NCBI GenBank assembly: GCA_017937485.1
Contig: JAGBDN010000025.1
Location: 1 to 64,000, forward strand
Reading direction: 5' to 3'
Source of the DNA: Thermoguttaceae bacterium
GTDB taxonomy: Bacteria; Planctomycetota; Planctomycetia; Pirellulales; Thermoguttaceae
DNA length: 64,000 bases
In this document: in pieces, positions 54,672-63,563 of the stretch
Numbering within the stretch: position 1 is the first letter of the stretch
Layout of the letters: the number at the start of each line of letters is the position of its first letter
Notes under the pieces: generated by a model
What the model was told of the DNA's origin: nothing
The model's input: the letters and a program-made list of their open reading frames with translations, nothing else
Database searches by the model: none
Position numbers and translations under genes: made by a program

Positions 54672-56888
54672 ATGACGCACAATGAAGCTCGCCAAGAAAT
54701 CGAACGTTTGACCGCCGAAATTCGGCGTTGCGACCGCCTTTATTTTGTCGAAAACGCGCCCGATCGCCCCGACCACGAATACGACGCGCTCGTTAAAGAG
54801 TTGCGGAAAGTTGAGTTAGCGTTTCCCGACCTTATCGCGCCGGACAGCCCGACCCAACGAATCGGCGAAAAGCTCGAAGGCAAAGCCGAGGTCGTCCAAC
54901 ACGCGACGCCGATGCTTTCGATTGAAAACGTTTACAACGACGGCGAGTTATTCGATTTTGTCGAGTCGGCGCAAAAAGCCGCAAGTCGTCCGCTCGCTTG
55001 GGTTTGCGAACTCAAAATCGACGGAGTCGCGGCGTCGCTGATTTACGAAAAAGGCGTTCTGACCCGAGCGTTGACCCGCGGCGACGGCGTGTTCGGCGAA
55101 ATTATTACTCCGAACGTCCGAACGATTCGCGACGTTCCGCTCAAACTTTCCGGCGATTTTCCCGATTATTTGGAGGCGCGCGGCGAAATTTATATGACGA
55201 ACTCGAATCTCGACCGCCTCAATCGCGAAGGCGCCGAACGCGCCCGAGCCGCCGGCAAAGAGTTCAAACCGTTCGCCAACCCGCGCAACCTGACGTCCGG
55301 AACGCTTAAACAACTTGATCCCAAAGTTTGCGCCGAACGCAACCTTCGTTTTTTCGCGCACTCGACCGGTTCCGACCCGACCGCCGTCGCGTCGACGCAC
55401 TTCGAGTTTATGCAAAAGTTGCGCGAATTCGGCCTTCCGACCGCGCCGCTCGCCAAGCGCTTCGACACGTTCGACCAAGCGTTCGCTTACGTTCAAGAAA
55501 TGCGCGAAAATCTTGCGTCGCTTGACTTTGAAGTCGACGGTATCGTTCTCAAAGTCGACGATTTCGCCGCCCGCGCCGAGATTGGGTCGACGTCGAAGTT
55601 CCCGAAATGGCTCGTCGCCTGCAAGTTCGAAAAGTACGAAGCGCAAACGACCGTCCGCGAAATCGTCGTCCAAATCGGCAAATCGGGCGTCGCGACTCCG
55701 GTCGCCGAGCTGGAACCGGTCGAAATCGCCGGAACGACCGTTTCGCGAGCGACGCTACACAACATCGCGTTCATCGAAGAGAAAGACGTTCGGGTCGGCG
55801 ACGCGGTAATCGTCGCGAAGGCGGGTAAAATCATCCCCAAGGTGATGCGCGTCGAATCGTATTTGCGACCGCAAAATCCGGAACCGCCGCGCTTTAGCTT
55901 TCCGGAACGTTGCCCGAGTTGCGACGCGGCGCTTGTTCGCGATCAAAAGGAAGAGGCGAAACGGGACGAAAACGGCGCGCTCGTAAAGGTCGACGGCAAA
56001 ACGGTTAAGGAGTTCGTCGACGGTTCGTTTATCCGCTGTCCGAATCCGGAATGCCCGGCGCAATTCCGCGAGCGGTTGGCGTTTTTCGCGTCGAAAGGGG
56101 CGATGGACGTCGACGGAATCGGCGCGTCGCTCGTCGAACGGCTAACGACGTCGCGTCGCGTCGACTTGTTTTCCGACGAACAGCCGCCGCTCGTCCGTTC
56201 GTTCGCCGACCTTTACCGCTTAACGCCCGAGCAATTAATGCAACTCGACGGTATCGAAACTAAGTCGGCGAACAACTTAACGCAAGCGATTCAAAATAGC
56301 AAAACGCGCGGGCCGGCTCGGCTCTTGACGGCGCTTTCGATTCCCGGCGTCGGCGCGCAAACGGCGAAAGACCTCGTCAAAGATTTTCGCTCCATCGACG
56401 CGATGCTCGAAGTCGAGTCGGCGGAAGCGTTTACGGCGACGGAAAACGTCGGCGCAATTTTGGCTCAAAACCTCTTTCAATTCTTCCAATCGGAAGCGGG
56501 CCGCCGCATTATCGCGGAGCTTAAAGAACTCGGTCTTGAAACCGCGCTCCCGGCGCTTCCGGAATCAACGAACGCCGACGGCGGGTTTGAAAACGCGCTC
56601 CCGCTTAACGGAAAAACAATTTGCGTTACGGGAACGCTTAATCGTTACGACCGCGTAAAAATCAAAGACACGATCGAAGCGAACGGCGGCAAGGCGGCGT
56701 CGAGCGTTTCCAAAAAGACGACGTTCGTTCTCGTCGGCGCGAAACCGGGTCAGTCGAAAATCGATAAAGCGGCGGAACTCGGCGTCCCGACGATTACCGA
56801 AGAGGAGTTTGAAACGATGATCGGCGCCGCCGACGCGCCCGGTTCCGACGACAATCCGGAATCCAACGCAAACGGCTTGCTTTTCTAA
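54672..56888 (+). CDS. ligA: NAD-dependent DNA ligase
   Basis: LigA seals nicks in replication and repair using NAD. The 738 residues show the Ia domain (YFVENAPDRPDHEYDALVKEL), the nucleotidyl-transferase motif with catalytic Lys (CELKIDGVAAS), FEVDGIVLKVDD, the OB fold (GVATPVAELEPVEIAG), four zinc Cys (CPSC, then CPNPEC), helix-hairpin-helix repeats (LDGIETKSANNL, IPGVGAQTAKDL) and a BRCT domain (LNGKTICVTGTLNRYDR). About 25 extra residues lie between the two Cys pairs of the zinc finger. It is a monocistronic unit followed by a strong terminator. Confidence 0.97.
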   Translation: MTHNEARQEIERLTAEIRRCDRLYFVENAPDRPDHEYDALVKELRKVELAFPDLIAPDSPTQRIGEKLEGKAEVVQHATPMLSIENVYNDGELFDFVESAQKAASRPLAWVCELKIDGVAASLIYEKGVLTRALTRGDGVFGEIITPNVRTIRDVPLKLSGDFPDYLEARGEIYMTNSNLDRLNREGAERARAAGKEFKPFANPRNLTSGTLKQLDPKVCAERNLRFFAHSTGSDPTAVASTHFEFMQKLREFGLPTAPLAKRFDTFDQAFAYVQEMRENLASLDFEVDGIVLKVDDFAARAEIGSTSKFPKWLVACKFEKYEAQTTVREIVVQIGKSGVATPVAELEPVEIAGTTVSRATLHNIAFIEEKDVRVGDAVIVAKAGKIIPKVMRVESYLRPQNPEPPRFSFPERCPSCDAALVRDQKEEAKRDENGALVKVDGKTVKEFVDGSFIRCPNPECPAQFRERLAFFASKGAMDVDGIGASLVERLTTSRRVDLFSDEQPPLVRSFADLYRLTPEQLMQLDGIETKSANNLTQAIQNSKTRGPARLLTALSIPGVGAQTAKDLVKDFRSIDAMLEVESAEAFTATENVGAILAQNLFQFFQSEAGRRIIAELKELGLETALPALPESTNADGGFENALPLNGKTICVTGTLNRYDRVKIKDTIEANGGKAASSVSKKTTFVLVGAKPGQSKIDKAAELGVPTITEEEFETMIGAADAPGSDDNPESNANGLLF

Positions 56889-56947
56889 GGTTAGCCGCCT
56901 CAACGAACCCCCGTCGCATTTATCGACGTCAAGTCGTTTAACGCTCG

Positions 56948-56985
56948 CCGCGCCGTTCTTTCTTTCGTTGAAAAGAACGGCGCGG
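56948..56985 (+). terminator. Intrinsic terminator of ligA
   Basis: CCGCGCCGTTCTTT (56948-56961) pairs perfectly with AAAGAACGGCGCGG (56972-56985), a 14-bp stem with a ten-base loop. The U-run that follows is interrupted. Confidence 0.8.
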
Positions 56986-57252
56986 TCGTTGCGTTTCTTT
57001 CCTTGTTTGAATTACGTTTCAGCTCCCAATAATCAAACGCGCGTCGTTTAACTCGTCTTCCTCCGCCGGCTTTCTCGCTTCGCCGTCAAAAATTTTCTCA
57101 AAAAACGCAAAATTTTCAAAAAAGCGCTTGCGACGCGCGTCAAAATATCGACAATATTTTTCGTCGTTTCGTCGTGAATTTCGAGAAGACGCGCTCCGCC
57201 GGAACAAGTTTTCTCGAAACCCGTTAAACCGCAACGCATTAAGGAACGCAAA
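56986..57252. other. Intergenic region before the large secreted protein
   Basis: No gene seen. AT-rich in 57095-57165 with repeated AAAATTTTC; the ribosome-binding site AAGGAA lies at 57241. Confidence 0.4.
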
Positions 57253-60200
57253 ATGAAAAAACGCAAGCCGCGTCGTCCCGTTCGTTCGACGGCGTTTTTA
57301 ACGCTGGCCCTCGGTTCGCTCGCCGCGCCGACTCTTGGGGAACCCGATTTAGCCGCCGTTTCTTTATCGCCGCAACCCGCCGCCGCGTCGGAAGTTGCGT
57401 CGGACGCTCAATCCGACGCAACGCCGCAAACGTCGGAAAAGATCGGCGTTCGACCTTACGAGATGGATTGGGCCGGGCGGACGGAAGAGGTTCGCCCGGC
57501 GCTCGTCGATTTTGAAAACCTCGACGGTTGGAGCGTCGAAGCGGTCGGCTCCGTCGCGACGTTTGAGCGAAGCCGCGAAGAACAAATGTACGGAAAGTTT
57601 GTCGGCAAGCTAACTTACCGCAAGGACGCCGCGGCGCAAGAAAGGCCGGTCGTTCGCGTTCGTCCGCCAAAACCGATTTCGATCGACGTCGCCGATTTCG
57701 ACGCGTTCTCCTGCTGGATCGTCGGCAACAACTGGGCTTGGGCGCCCGATCCGAAAACGCCGCGCGTTCGGGTCTCCGCGCTCTTCCAAACCGTCGACGG
57801 TCAAGAAGTTCCGCTTTACCTCGAAACGGTCGATTGGCGCGAATGGTTCCTTTGTTACAAGACGATTTCTAAAGAAACGCGCAAGCGACTTGGCGACGCC
57901 GCGTCGTTTAACGGGTTTCTTATCGAAAACGGCGCGAACGAAGAAGACCGAACCCTTTATTTCGACTCGTTTTGCGTCTTTAAAGAAGAGCGAAAGCCGC
58001 TCGAGTTTACAGCGCGACCCAAACCGGGAATCGATCTCTTCGACGGTCAGCCGCTCGGTCTAAACTCCGGCGAAGGGCGACTTCCGTTCCCAACGCGTCC
58101 GGAAACGATTTTGCCGGACTCCGCGAAGAACCTAAAGAAAGCGGCGTTCCATACTTACGGCGACGCGTTCGACTTCGTTTACGAAGGAATCGACGGAACG
58201 CTCGTTTACGATTACAAACCGCAAGTCGGCGATTGGTCGGACGTTACGGCGCGCTGGAACGACTCGAAACCGTTCAAACCGCTTTCCGGAGGCGGCGTCA
58301 ATCACTTAATCGGCGACGCCGGGTCGCAAGAGCCGGTCGAGAAGCGCGAACTTCTCGAAAAAAGCGTCGCAAACGGTTGCGTTACAACGCGTTGGAAATT
58401 AACGTCGGCGACGGCGACAGCGGAAGTCGAGTACCGCTTCCAGCTTGCCGGTAAGTCGTTAATCGTCGACGTTGTCGCGCTCGGCGGGCGTATTCCGGCG
58501 GTCGAGTTCGGGCGTTTTGAGGGCGTCGAAAAGCCGCGTTCCTTCGCTATCCCTTATTATTTATACGATTATGGTCGTCGACCGGGCGCGCTCGTCTTCA
58601 CGCCGCCGACCGACGCTTCGGAAAAAACGCAATCCGCCGCCGTTAACCCCAACGACGGCAAGCTCTTCGCGTCCGGACATATCGACTGGTATCGGAGCGG
58701 CGCGTCGTATTTGCTCGGCAAGCACGAAGTCGGCAAAACCTCCGACGGCGGCGTTTACGGCGTCGTCAACGGCGGTTCCGAATACCGAACGAAAACCGAC
58801 GGAACGCGCAACGACGTTTACGAACGCTTTATTTTGACGATTTCGCCGACGTTCGAAGAGACGCTGCCGACGATCGCAAACCCGACGTCGCCCTACAAAC
58901 ACGTTGCGGGCAAAGGAGTTTGGAACGCGCACGGAGCGACGACTCGCGACGCCGACAAACGAATTTGGCGCGATATTTGGCGCCGCGGAATGCGACGCGT
59001 TATCGTTACCGACCACGAAGTCTGTTGGCGCGACGGCGGCGAGAGCTTTACGTTCCGTACCAAACCGGCGCCTAAAAAGGGCGGCGACGCAGGTTGGATC
59101 GATTATTCGCGCTTTATGCAGGACGAACTCGGCTTCGTTTACGGCCCGTACAACAACTTCACCGACTTCGCGCCGGTTAACGAGTATTGGTCGCCGGACA
59201 TGATTTCGCGCCTTCCGGACGGTTCGCTCCAACGCGCTTGGGCCCGATGTTACGCGCCGAAACCGGCTCGAGCGGTCGAATATTGCGAAAAGTTGACGCC
59301 GATCAACGAAGCTAAGTTCCAATTTAGTTGCGCTTACTGCGACGTTCACTCGTCCGTTCCGCCTTGGACTCGCGTCGACTACGACGCCCGCGTTCCCGGC
59401 GCCGGGACGTTTATGAGCGTCTACTATCCTTACGGCGAAATCTTTCTCCTGCAAAAGAAAAATTGGGGCGGCCCGACTTATTCCGAAGGCCCGCACCACT
59501 GTTTTTACTCCGGTTTGACCGACGGAAACTACGCCCAAGACCAACCTTACAACTTGCGCGTTAATCCTTGGCTCGTCGACTTCGACCTGCGCAAAATGCA
59601 CGATCTCGAATGCAATTTCGGGCTCGGAAACGTCGGAATGTTCGCGCCCGGTTACACGCCGAAAACGCCCGCCGAAAACACGGCGCTCCTCGACCGCTTC
59701 CTCGCCGGAACGCTCGCGTTCGGACACCCGGGCTTCTTGGCGCGCGAGTTCGGAAACAACGGCGCCGCAAAGAGTTACTTTATGGTTCAACAGATCGCGT
59801 CGCGGTATACGCAAGTTTCGGCGACGTCGATTCGCTACTTCGACGCCGCCGGAAACGCGCTTGACACGAGCGCCGCGCTCGCCGCCGACGTCGTGAAGCG
59901 CTCGCAAGTCGCGGTCGAATACGCCGACGGAACGACGGTCGTCGCGAACGGTTCGGAGAAAGAAAAGCTCGAAACAACGTTCGCCGGACGCAAGATTTCG
60001 CTTCCGCCAAACGGTTACGTCGCTTGGACTTCCGACGGCGAAATTCTCGTCGAATCGCGTCTTTCCGACGCCGGAAACCGCTTCGACTACTGCGCGTCGC
60101 CGGAATATATTTATCTCGACGGACGCGGCGTTTGGACCGTTTGCGAACGCGCTTGCGGCGCCGGGTCGGGCGTTTGTCGGATTTTAGGCGCAAACTCTTT

Positions 60201-61467
60201 TGAGCTAATCCCTTACGACGGCGCTGAACTCGGTTTCAAAATCGCCGACGCGAACGAAAGCGTTTCGGCGGTCGCGCTCGATTACGACGGCGAAGAAATC
60301 GGCGAAGCGCAAGTTCGGCGTTCTCGCGGATTTACGTTCGTCTCCAGGGTCGACGGCGCGTTCTCTTACCGCTTGACGAAAACGCCGATTAGCGACGCCG
60401 CATCGACCGACGCAAAGAGCGAAACGGCGGCTGGTTGCGAACGCTGGAGTTGCGAACGTTTTAACGTCGCGCCGGGCGAAACGGTCGTCTTGCGCGACGC
60501 AAACGGCGAAACGGTCGACTTTACGATTCCGAAAGACTCGGCGCCGGGCTCGCGAATTTGGGCGGAGCCGGAAACGGGCGCTTTCGTCGACTTCGCCGTC
60601 GTAAACGCCGTCGACGCGGACTTTGCGTTCGACGCGAAAACCAATGTTTTGACCGCGACGCTGAAAACCGCCTTGCCGCGCGCCGTCGGAACGCTTTCCG
60701 TCGAAAGTCATCCTAAGCCGTTTAACGTCGTCGGTTCCGAAACGACAACTCTTGTCTTCCCGTTCGCGGAGCCGGAAGAAGTCGGAGTCGCAACGGGCCA
60801 AGCGCTCCTCCGCGCGACGCCGCCGCAAGGAGACGCGCTCGAAACCGTTTATTCATTGGACTTCGAAACCGCTTCGCAGTTCGTTCCGTTCGAAACGCTC
60901 GACTTTGGCGCTTCAAACGGTCGCGTTTCGCCGAACGTCGAACTAACGCCCTATCTCCAACGTCGAAGCGCGGTTCCGTCGCCGTCGTTCGCCAATTCCG
61001 GCGCGATCGCGAACTTCGAAACGGGGCAATCTTGCGGCGGCGACGCGCGGTCGGGTTATTTCCTTCATCCGCCGTATATGGGCGGCGCGACCGGTCGAAC
61101 GTATCTCCGCTTCGAATTTGAAGTTCCGAACGAACCGGCGACGTTCCGCGTCGACGTCGGCAAGAAAGACGAAAGCGATCTCGGCGACGGGATTCTCTTC
61201 CAACTCGCGGTCGCGACGTTCGCCGACGACGGCTCGATTTCCAACGAACAAACGCTTGCGGAAACGACGGTTGCGAAACACGAATGGAAGCCGCTCGAAG
61301 CCGATTTGAGCGCGTTCGCCGGAAAGAAAATTTCGCTACTCGTCGTCGCCGACGTCGGAAAAGCGGACGATTCCTCCGGCGACTGGGGCGTCGCGTCGAA
61401 CCCGCGCCTCGAATCGTCGGAACAAACGCTCGTTCGACGGCTGAAAAACGTTTCGAACGTTAAGTAA
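57253..61467 (+). CDS. Large secreted protein, putative glycoside hydrolase
   Basis: A 1404-residue exported protein. The signal is KKRKPRRPVRSTAFLTLALG with cleavage near TLGE. Residues about 85-230 look like a carbohydrate-binding beta-sandwich (LVDFENLDGWSVEAVGS), followed by a large beta-rich domain to about 560. A likely TIM-barrel enzyme domain follows (about 570-850) with acidic/aromatic motifs RVIVTDHEVCW, FSCAYCDVHSSVPPWTRVDYD (near 690) and PTYSEGPHH (near 742), which recall the Asp nucleophile and Glu acid/base layout of large alpha-glycosidases. The C-terminus carries further beta domains and a discoidin-like module (GRTYLRFEFEV...WKPLEADLSAFAG). I do not recognise the exact family; a GH101/DUF5696-like enzyme is a guess. 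AAGGAA precedes the ATG. Confidence 0.75.
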   Translation: MKKRKPRRPVRSTAFLTLALGSLAAPTLGEPDLAAVSLSPQPAAASEVASDAQSDATPQTSEKIGVRPYEMDWAGRTEEVRPALVDFENLDGWSVEAVGSVATFERSREEQMYGKFVGKLTYRKDAAAQERPVVRVRPPKPISIDVADFDAFSCWIVGNNWAWAPDPKTPRVRVSALFQTVDGQEVPLYLETVDWREWFLCYKTISKETRKRLGDAASFNGFLIENGANEEDRTLYFDSFCVFKEERKPLEFTARPKPGIDLFDGQPLGLNSGEGRLPFPTRPETILPDSAKNLKKAAFHTYGDAFDFVYEGIDGTLVYDYKPQVGDWSDVTARWNDSKPFKPLSGGGVNHLIGDAGSQEPVEKRELLEKSVANGCVTTRWKLTSATATAEVEYRFQLAGKSLIVDVVALGGRIPAVEFGRFEGVEKPRSFAIPYYLYDYGRRPGALVFTPPTDASEKTQSAAVNPNDGKLFASGHIDWYRSGASYLLGKHEVGKTSDGGVYGVVNGGSEYRTKTDGTRNDVYERFILTISPTFEETLPTIANPTSPYKHVAGKGVWNAHGATTRDADKRIWRDIWRRGMRRVIVTDHEVCWRDGGESFTFRTKPAPKKGGDAGWIDYSRFMQDELGFVYGPYNNFTDFAPVNEYWSPDMISRLPDGSLQRAWARCYAPKPARAVEYCEKLTPINEAKFQFSCAYCDVHSSVPPWTRVDYDARVPGAGTFMSVYYPYGEIFLLQKKNWGGPTYSEGPHHCFYSGLTDGNYAQDQPYNLRVNPWLVDFDLRKMHDLECNFGLGNVGMFAPGYTPKTPAENTALLDRFLAGTLAFGHPGFLAREFGNNGAAKSYFMVQQIASRYTQVSATSIRYFDAAGNALDTSAALAADVVKRSQVAVEYADGTTVVANGSEKEKLETTFAGRKISLPPNGYVAWTSDGEILVESRLSDAGNRFDYCASPEYIYLDGRGVWTVCERACGAGSGVCRILGANSFELIPYDGAELGFKIADANESVSAVALDYDGEEIGEAQVRRSRGFTFVSRVDGAFSYRLTKTPISDAASTDAKSETAAGCERWSCERFNVAPGETVVLRDANGETVDFTIPKDSAPGSRIWAEPETGAFVDFAVVNAVDADFAFDAKTNVLTATLKTALPRAVGTLSVESHPKPFNVVGSETTTLVFPFAEPEEVGVATGQALLRATPPQGDALETVYSLDFETASQFVPFETLDFGASNGRVSPNVELTPYLQRRSAVPSPSFANSGAIANFETGQSCGGDARSGYFLHPPYMGGATGRTYLRFEFEVPNEPATFRVDVGKKDESDLGDGILFQLAVATFADDGSISNEQTLAETTVAKHEWKPLEADLSAFAGKKISLLVVADVGKADDSSGDWGVASNPRLESSEQTLVRRLKNVSNVK

Positions 61468-61496
61468 ACCGCGCCGTTTTTTCGCCGTCGCGTTCG

Positions 61497-61528
61497 AAAG
61501 GTCGCCGACGTTCGACGCGGCGGCCTTT
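61497..61528 (+). terminator. Terminator of the large secreted protein gene
   Basis: AAAGGTCGCCG (61497-61507) pairs with CGGCGGCCTTT (61518-61528) with one G-U pair; GCGTTTTCATTT follows. Confidence 0.75.
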
Positions 61529-61589
61529 GCGTTTTCATTTGTCGGCGCGGCGTTCTCAAACGACTTTCCAAAAAAATCGCGAAAAAAAC

Positions 61590-61618
61590 TTCCCAAACGC
61601 CGAAAAATCGTTTATAAT
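61590..61618 (+). promoter_or_regulatory. Promoter of gnd
   Basis: TTCCCA (61590-61595), 17-bp spacer, perfect TATAAT (61613-61618). Confidence 0.65.
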
Positions 61619-61750
61619 AGACGGCGCGTCGACGCTTCAAGCGGCGGCGTTTCCCGTTTTCCTTCCCCTTACCTTTCCAACGAAATTCCCGACAAAACGT
61701 CGTTCCGCAAAGCGTTAGCGGAGCGGAAGCGTTCGTCGACGGAGCGTTTT

Positions 61751-63244
61751 ATGTCCGACAAAAAATACGATATCGGCCTCGTCGGCGCCGGCGTGATGGG
61801 CCAAAACCTCGCCCTCAATATGATCGACCGCGGTTTCAGCGTCGCCGTTTACGACCTCGCGGCCTCCCAAACCGACAAATTCCTCGCCAAAGACGAAGCG
61901 AAGTCGAAAGGCGACGCGCTGACCGGCGCCTACTCGCTCGAAGAACTCGCCTCGAAACTGTCGACGCCGCGCAAAGTCTTGATGATGGTTACCGCGAAAG
62001 ACCCGGTTCCGGCCCTCGAAAACGCCCTTTACCCGGATCGCGCTCCGGTCGACGCCGTTCTCGACGCGCTTCTTCCGCATCTCGAACCGGGCGACGTCGC
62101 CATCGACGGCGGGAACACGCACTTCAAAGACACCGAACGCCGCGTCAAATTCCTCGCCGAGCGCGGAATCCGCTTCGTCGGGAGCGGCGTTTCCGGCGGC
62201 GAAGAGGGCGCGCGCAAGGGCCCGAGCCTGATGCCCGGCGGCGACCCGGAGGCTTGGCCGCTCGTTCAGCCGATTTTTCAAGCGATTTCGGCGAAAGTCG
62301 GCCCGAACAACGACGTTCCGTGTTGCGATTGGATCGGAAACGGCGGCGCGGGCCATTACGTTAAAATGGTTCACAACGGCGTCGAATACGGCGATATGCA
62401 GCTCATCGGCGACGCGTATTGGATTCTCAAAAACGCCGTCGGGGCGACGAACGAAGAACTCGCCGAAATCTTCGGCCAATGGAACCGCGAAGAACTCGAC
62501 AGCTATTTGATCGAAATCACCCGCGATATTTTCACCGTCGTCGACCCCCAAACGAAAAACGGCCTCGTCGACGTTATCCTCGACGCGGCGGGCGCCAAGG
62601 GCACCGGGAAGTGGATGAGCCAACACGCGCTTGACCTCGGCGTCCCGAGTTCGCTCGTTACGGAAGCGGTTTACGCTCGGTCGATTTCGTCCCTCAAAGC
62701 GGAGCGCCTCGCCGCGAGCCGCGTTCTCTCCGGCCCGACGAACGTCCGTTACTCCGGCGACCGAGCCGAATTCATTAATCAAGTGAAGCAAGCGCTTTAC
62801 GCGTCGAAAATCTGCAGTTACGCGCAAGGGTTCGCCCAACTTCGCGCCGTCGCGAAGGAGTTCGGCTGGACGCTCGACTTGGGCCGAATCGCGCTCCTTT
62901 GGCGCGGCGGCTGCATCATTCGCGCCGTCTTCCTCGAACGCATCAAAGAGGCGTTCGACGAGAACCCGAACCTCGAAAACTTGCTTCTCGCGCCCTATTT
63001 TAAAGCGGCGGTCGAAAACGCGCAAACCGCTTGGCGCAACGTCGTTAAGACGGCGGTCGAACTTGGAATCCCGGCGCCCGGCTTCGCGACCGCGCTGACC
63101 TATTTCGACGCCTACCGCTCGGAACGTCTCCCGGCGAATCTCATCCAAGCGCAACGCGACTATTTCGGCGCCCACACGTACAAGCGCGTCGACGACGAAA
63201 CCGGCGCCGCCCATCACACCGACTGGATCGCCGAAAAGAAATAA
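61751..63244 (+). CDS. gnd: 6-phosphogluconate dehydrogenase, decarboxylating
   Basis: It oxidises 6-phosphogluconate to ribulose 5-phosphate with NADP or NAD. The 497 residues match the long, dimeric enzyme. Motifs are the Rossmann GLVGAGVMGQNLALNM, the substrate-binding GSGVSGGEEGARKGPSLMPGG, the catalytic Lys/Asn segment HYVKMVHNGVEYGDMQ and the C-terminal RAVFLERIK-containing helices. GGAGCG precedes the ATG. It has its own promoter and a large terminator, and works in the same pathway as tkt at 31.4 kb. Confidence 0.97.
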   Translation: MSDKKYDIGLVGAGVMGQNLALNMIDRGFSVAVYDLAASQTDKFLAKDEAKSKGDALTGAYSLEELASKLSTPRKVLMMVTAKDPVPALENALYPDRAPVDAVLDALLPHLEPGDVAIDGGNTHFKDTERRVKFLAERGIRFVGSGVSGGEEGARKGPSLMPGGDPEAWPLVQPIFQAISAKVGPNNDVPCCDWIGNGGAGHYVKMVHNGVEYGDMQLIGDAYWILKNAVGATNEELAEIFGQWNREELDSYLIEITRDIFTVVDPQTKNGLVDVILDAAGAKGTGKWMSQHALDLGVPSSLVTEAVYARSISSLKAERLAASRVLSGPTNVRYSGDRAEFINQVKQALYASKICSYAQGFAQLRAVAKEFGWTLDLGRIALLWRGGCIIRAVFLERIKEAFDENPNLENLLLAPYFKAAVENAQTAWRNVVKTAVELGIPAPGFATALTYFDAYRSERLPANLIQAQRDYFGAHTYKRVDDETGAAHHTDWIAEKK

Positions 63245-63263
63245 CGCCGCGTAAGCGTTAAAA

Positions 63264-63283
63264 GCGGTCGTCAAAAACCGCCC
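63264..63283 (+). repeat. Single copy of the GCGGTCG-CAAAA-CCGCC motif
   Basis: GCGGTCGTCAAAAACCGCC forms a small GCGGT/ACCGC hairpin and matches the head of the 60-bp repeat units at 9097-9449. It lies just after gnd. Confidence 0.5.
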
Positions 63284-63297
63284 CGCTTTCCCGTCTT

Positions 63298-63359
63298 AAC
63301 GCTCCTTGCCGCGACGGTCGCCGTTTTTACGCGTTCGACCGTCGCGCCGGGAGCGTTTT
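63298..63359 (+). terminator. Terminator of gnd
   Basis: A two-part stem: outer AACGCTCC (63298-63305) with GGAGCGTT (63350-63357), inner CGCGACGGTCG (63310-63320) with CGACCGTCGCG (63336-63346), then TTTTC. Confidence 0.8.
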
Positions 63360-63455
63360 CGCGCTTCTTGACAACTTCACTATTTTACCCATTCCCCCCG
63401 TCTTAACGCCAACGTAATCTTTTCGGCAAAAACTCGCCGCGTTCGCTGAAAATCG

Positions 63456-63484
63456 TTGACGCGGCGCGTCCGTTCCGTTAAAAT
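63456..63484 (+). promoter_or_regulatory. Promoter of the DUF4091-like gene
   Basis: TTGACG (63456-63461), 17-bp spacer, TAAAAT (63479-63484). Confidence 0.75.
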
Positions 63485-63563
63485 AAGGGCGCGTTCTCCG
63501 TTTTCGGCGTTCGCGACCGTTTCGTTTCGTTTTCCCGCTCCGCCCCGACGAAAGGAACCGACG

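Noticed and set aside
61715..63274. Long minus-strand open frame of 519 codons
   Set aside because: Antisense shadow of gnd.
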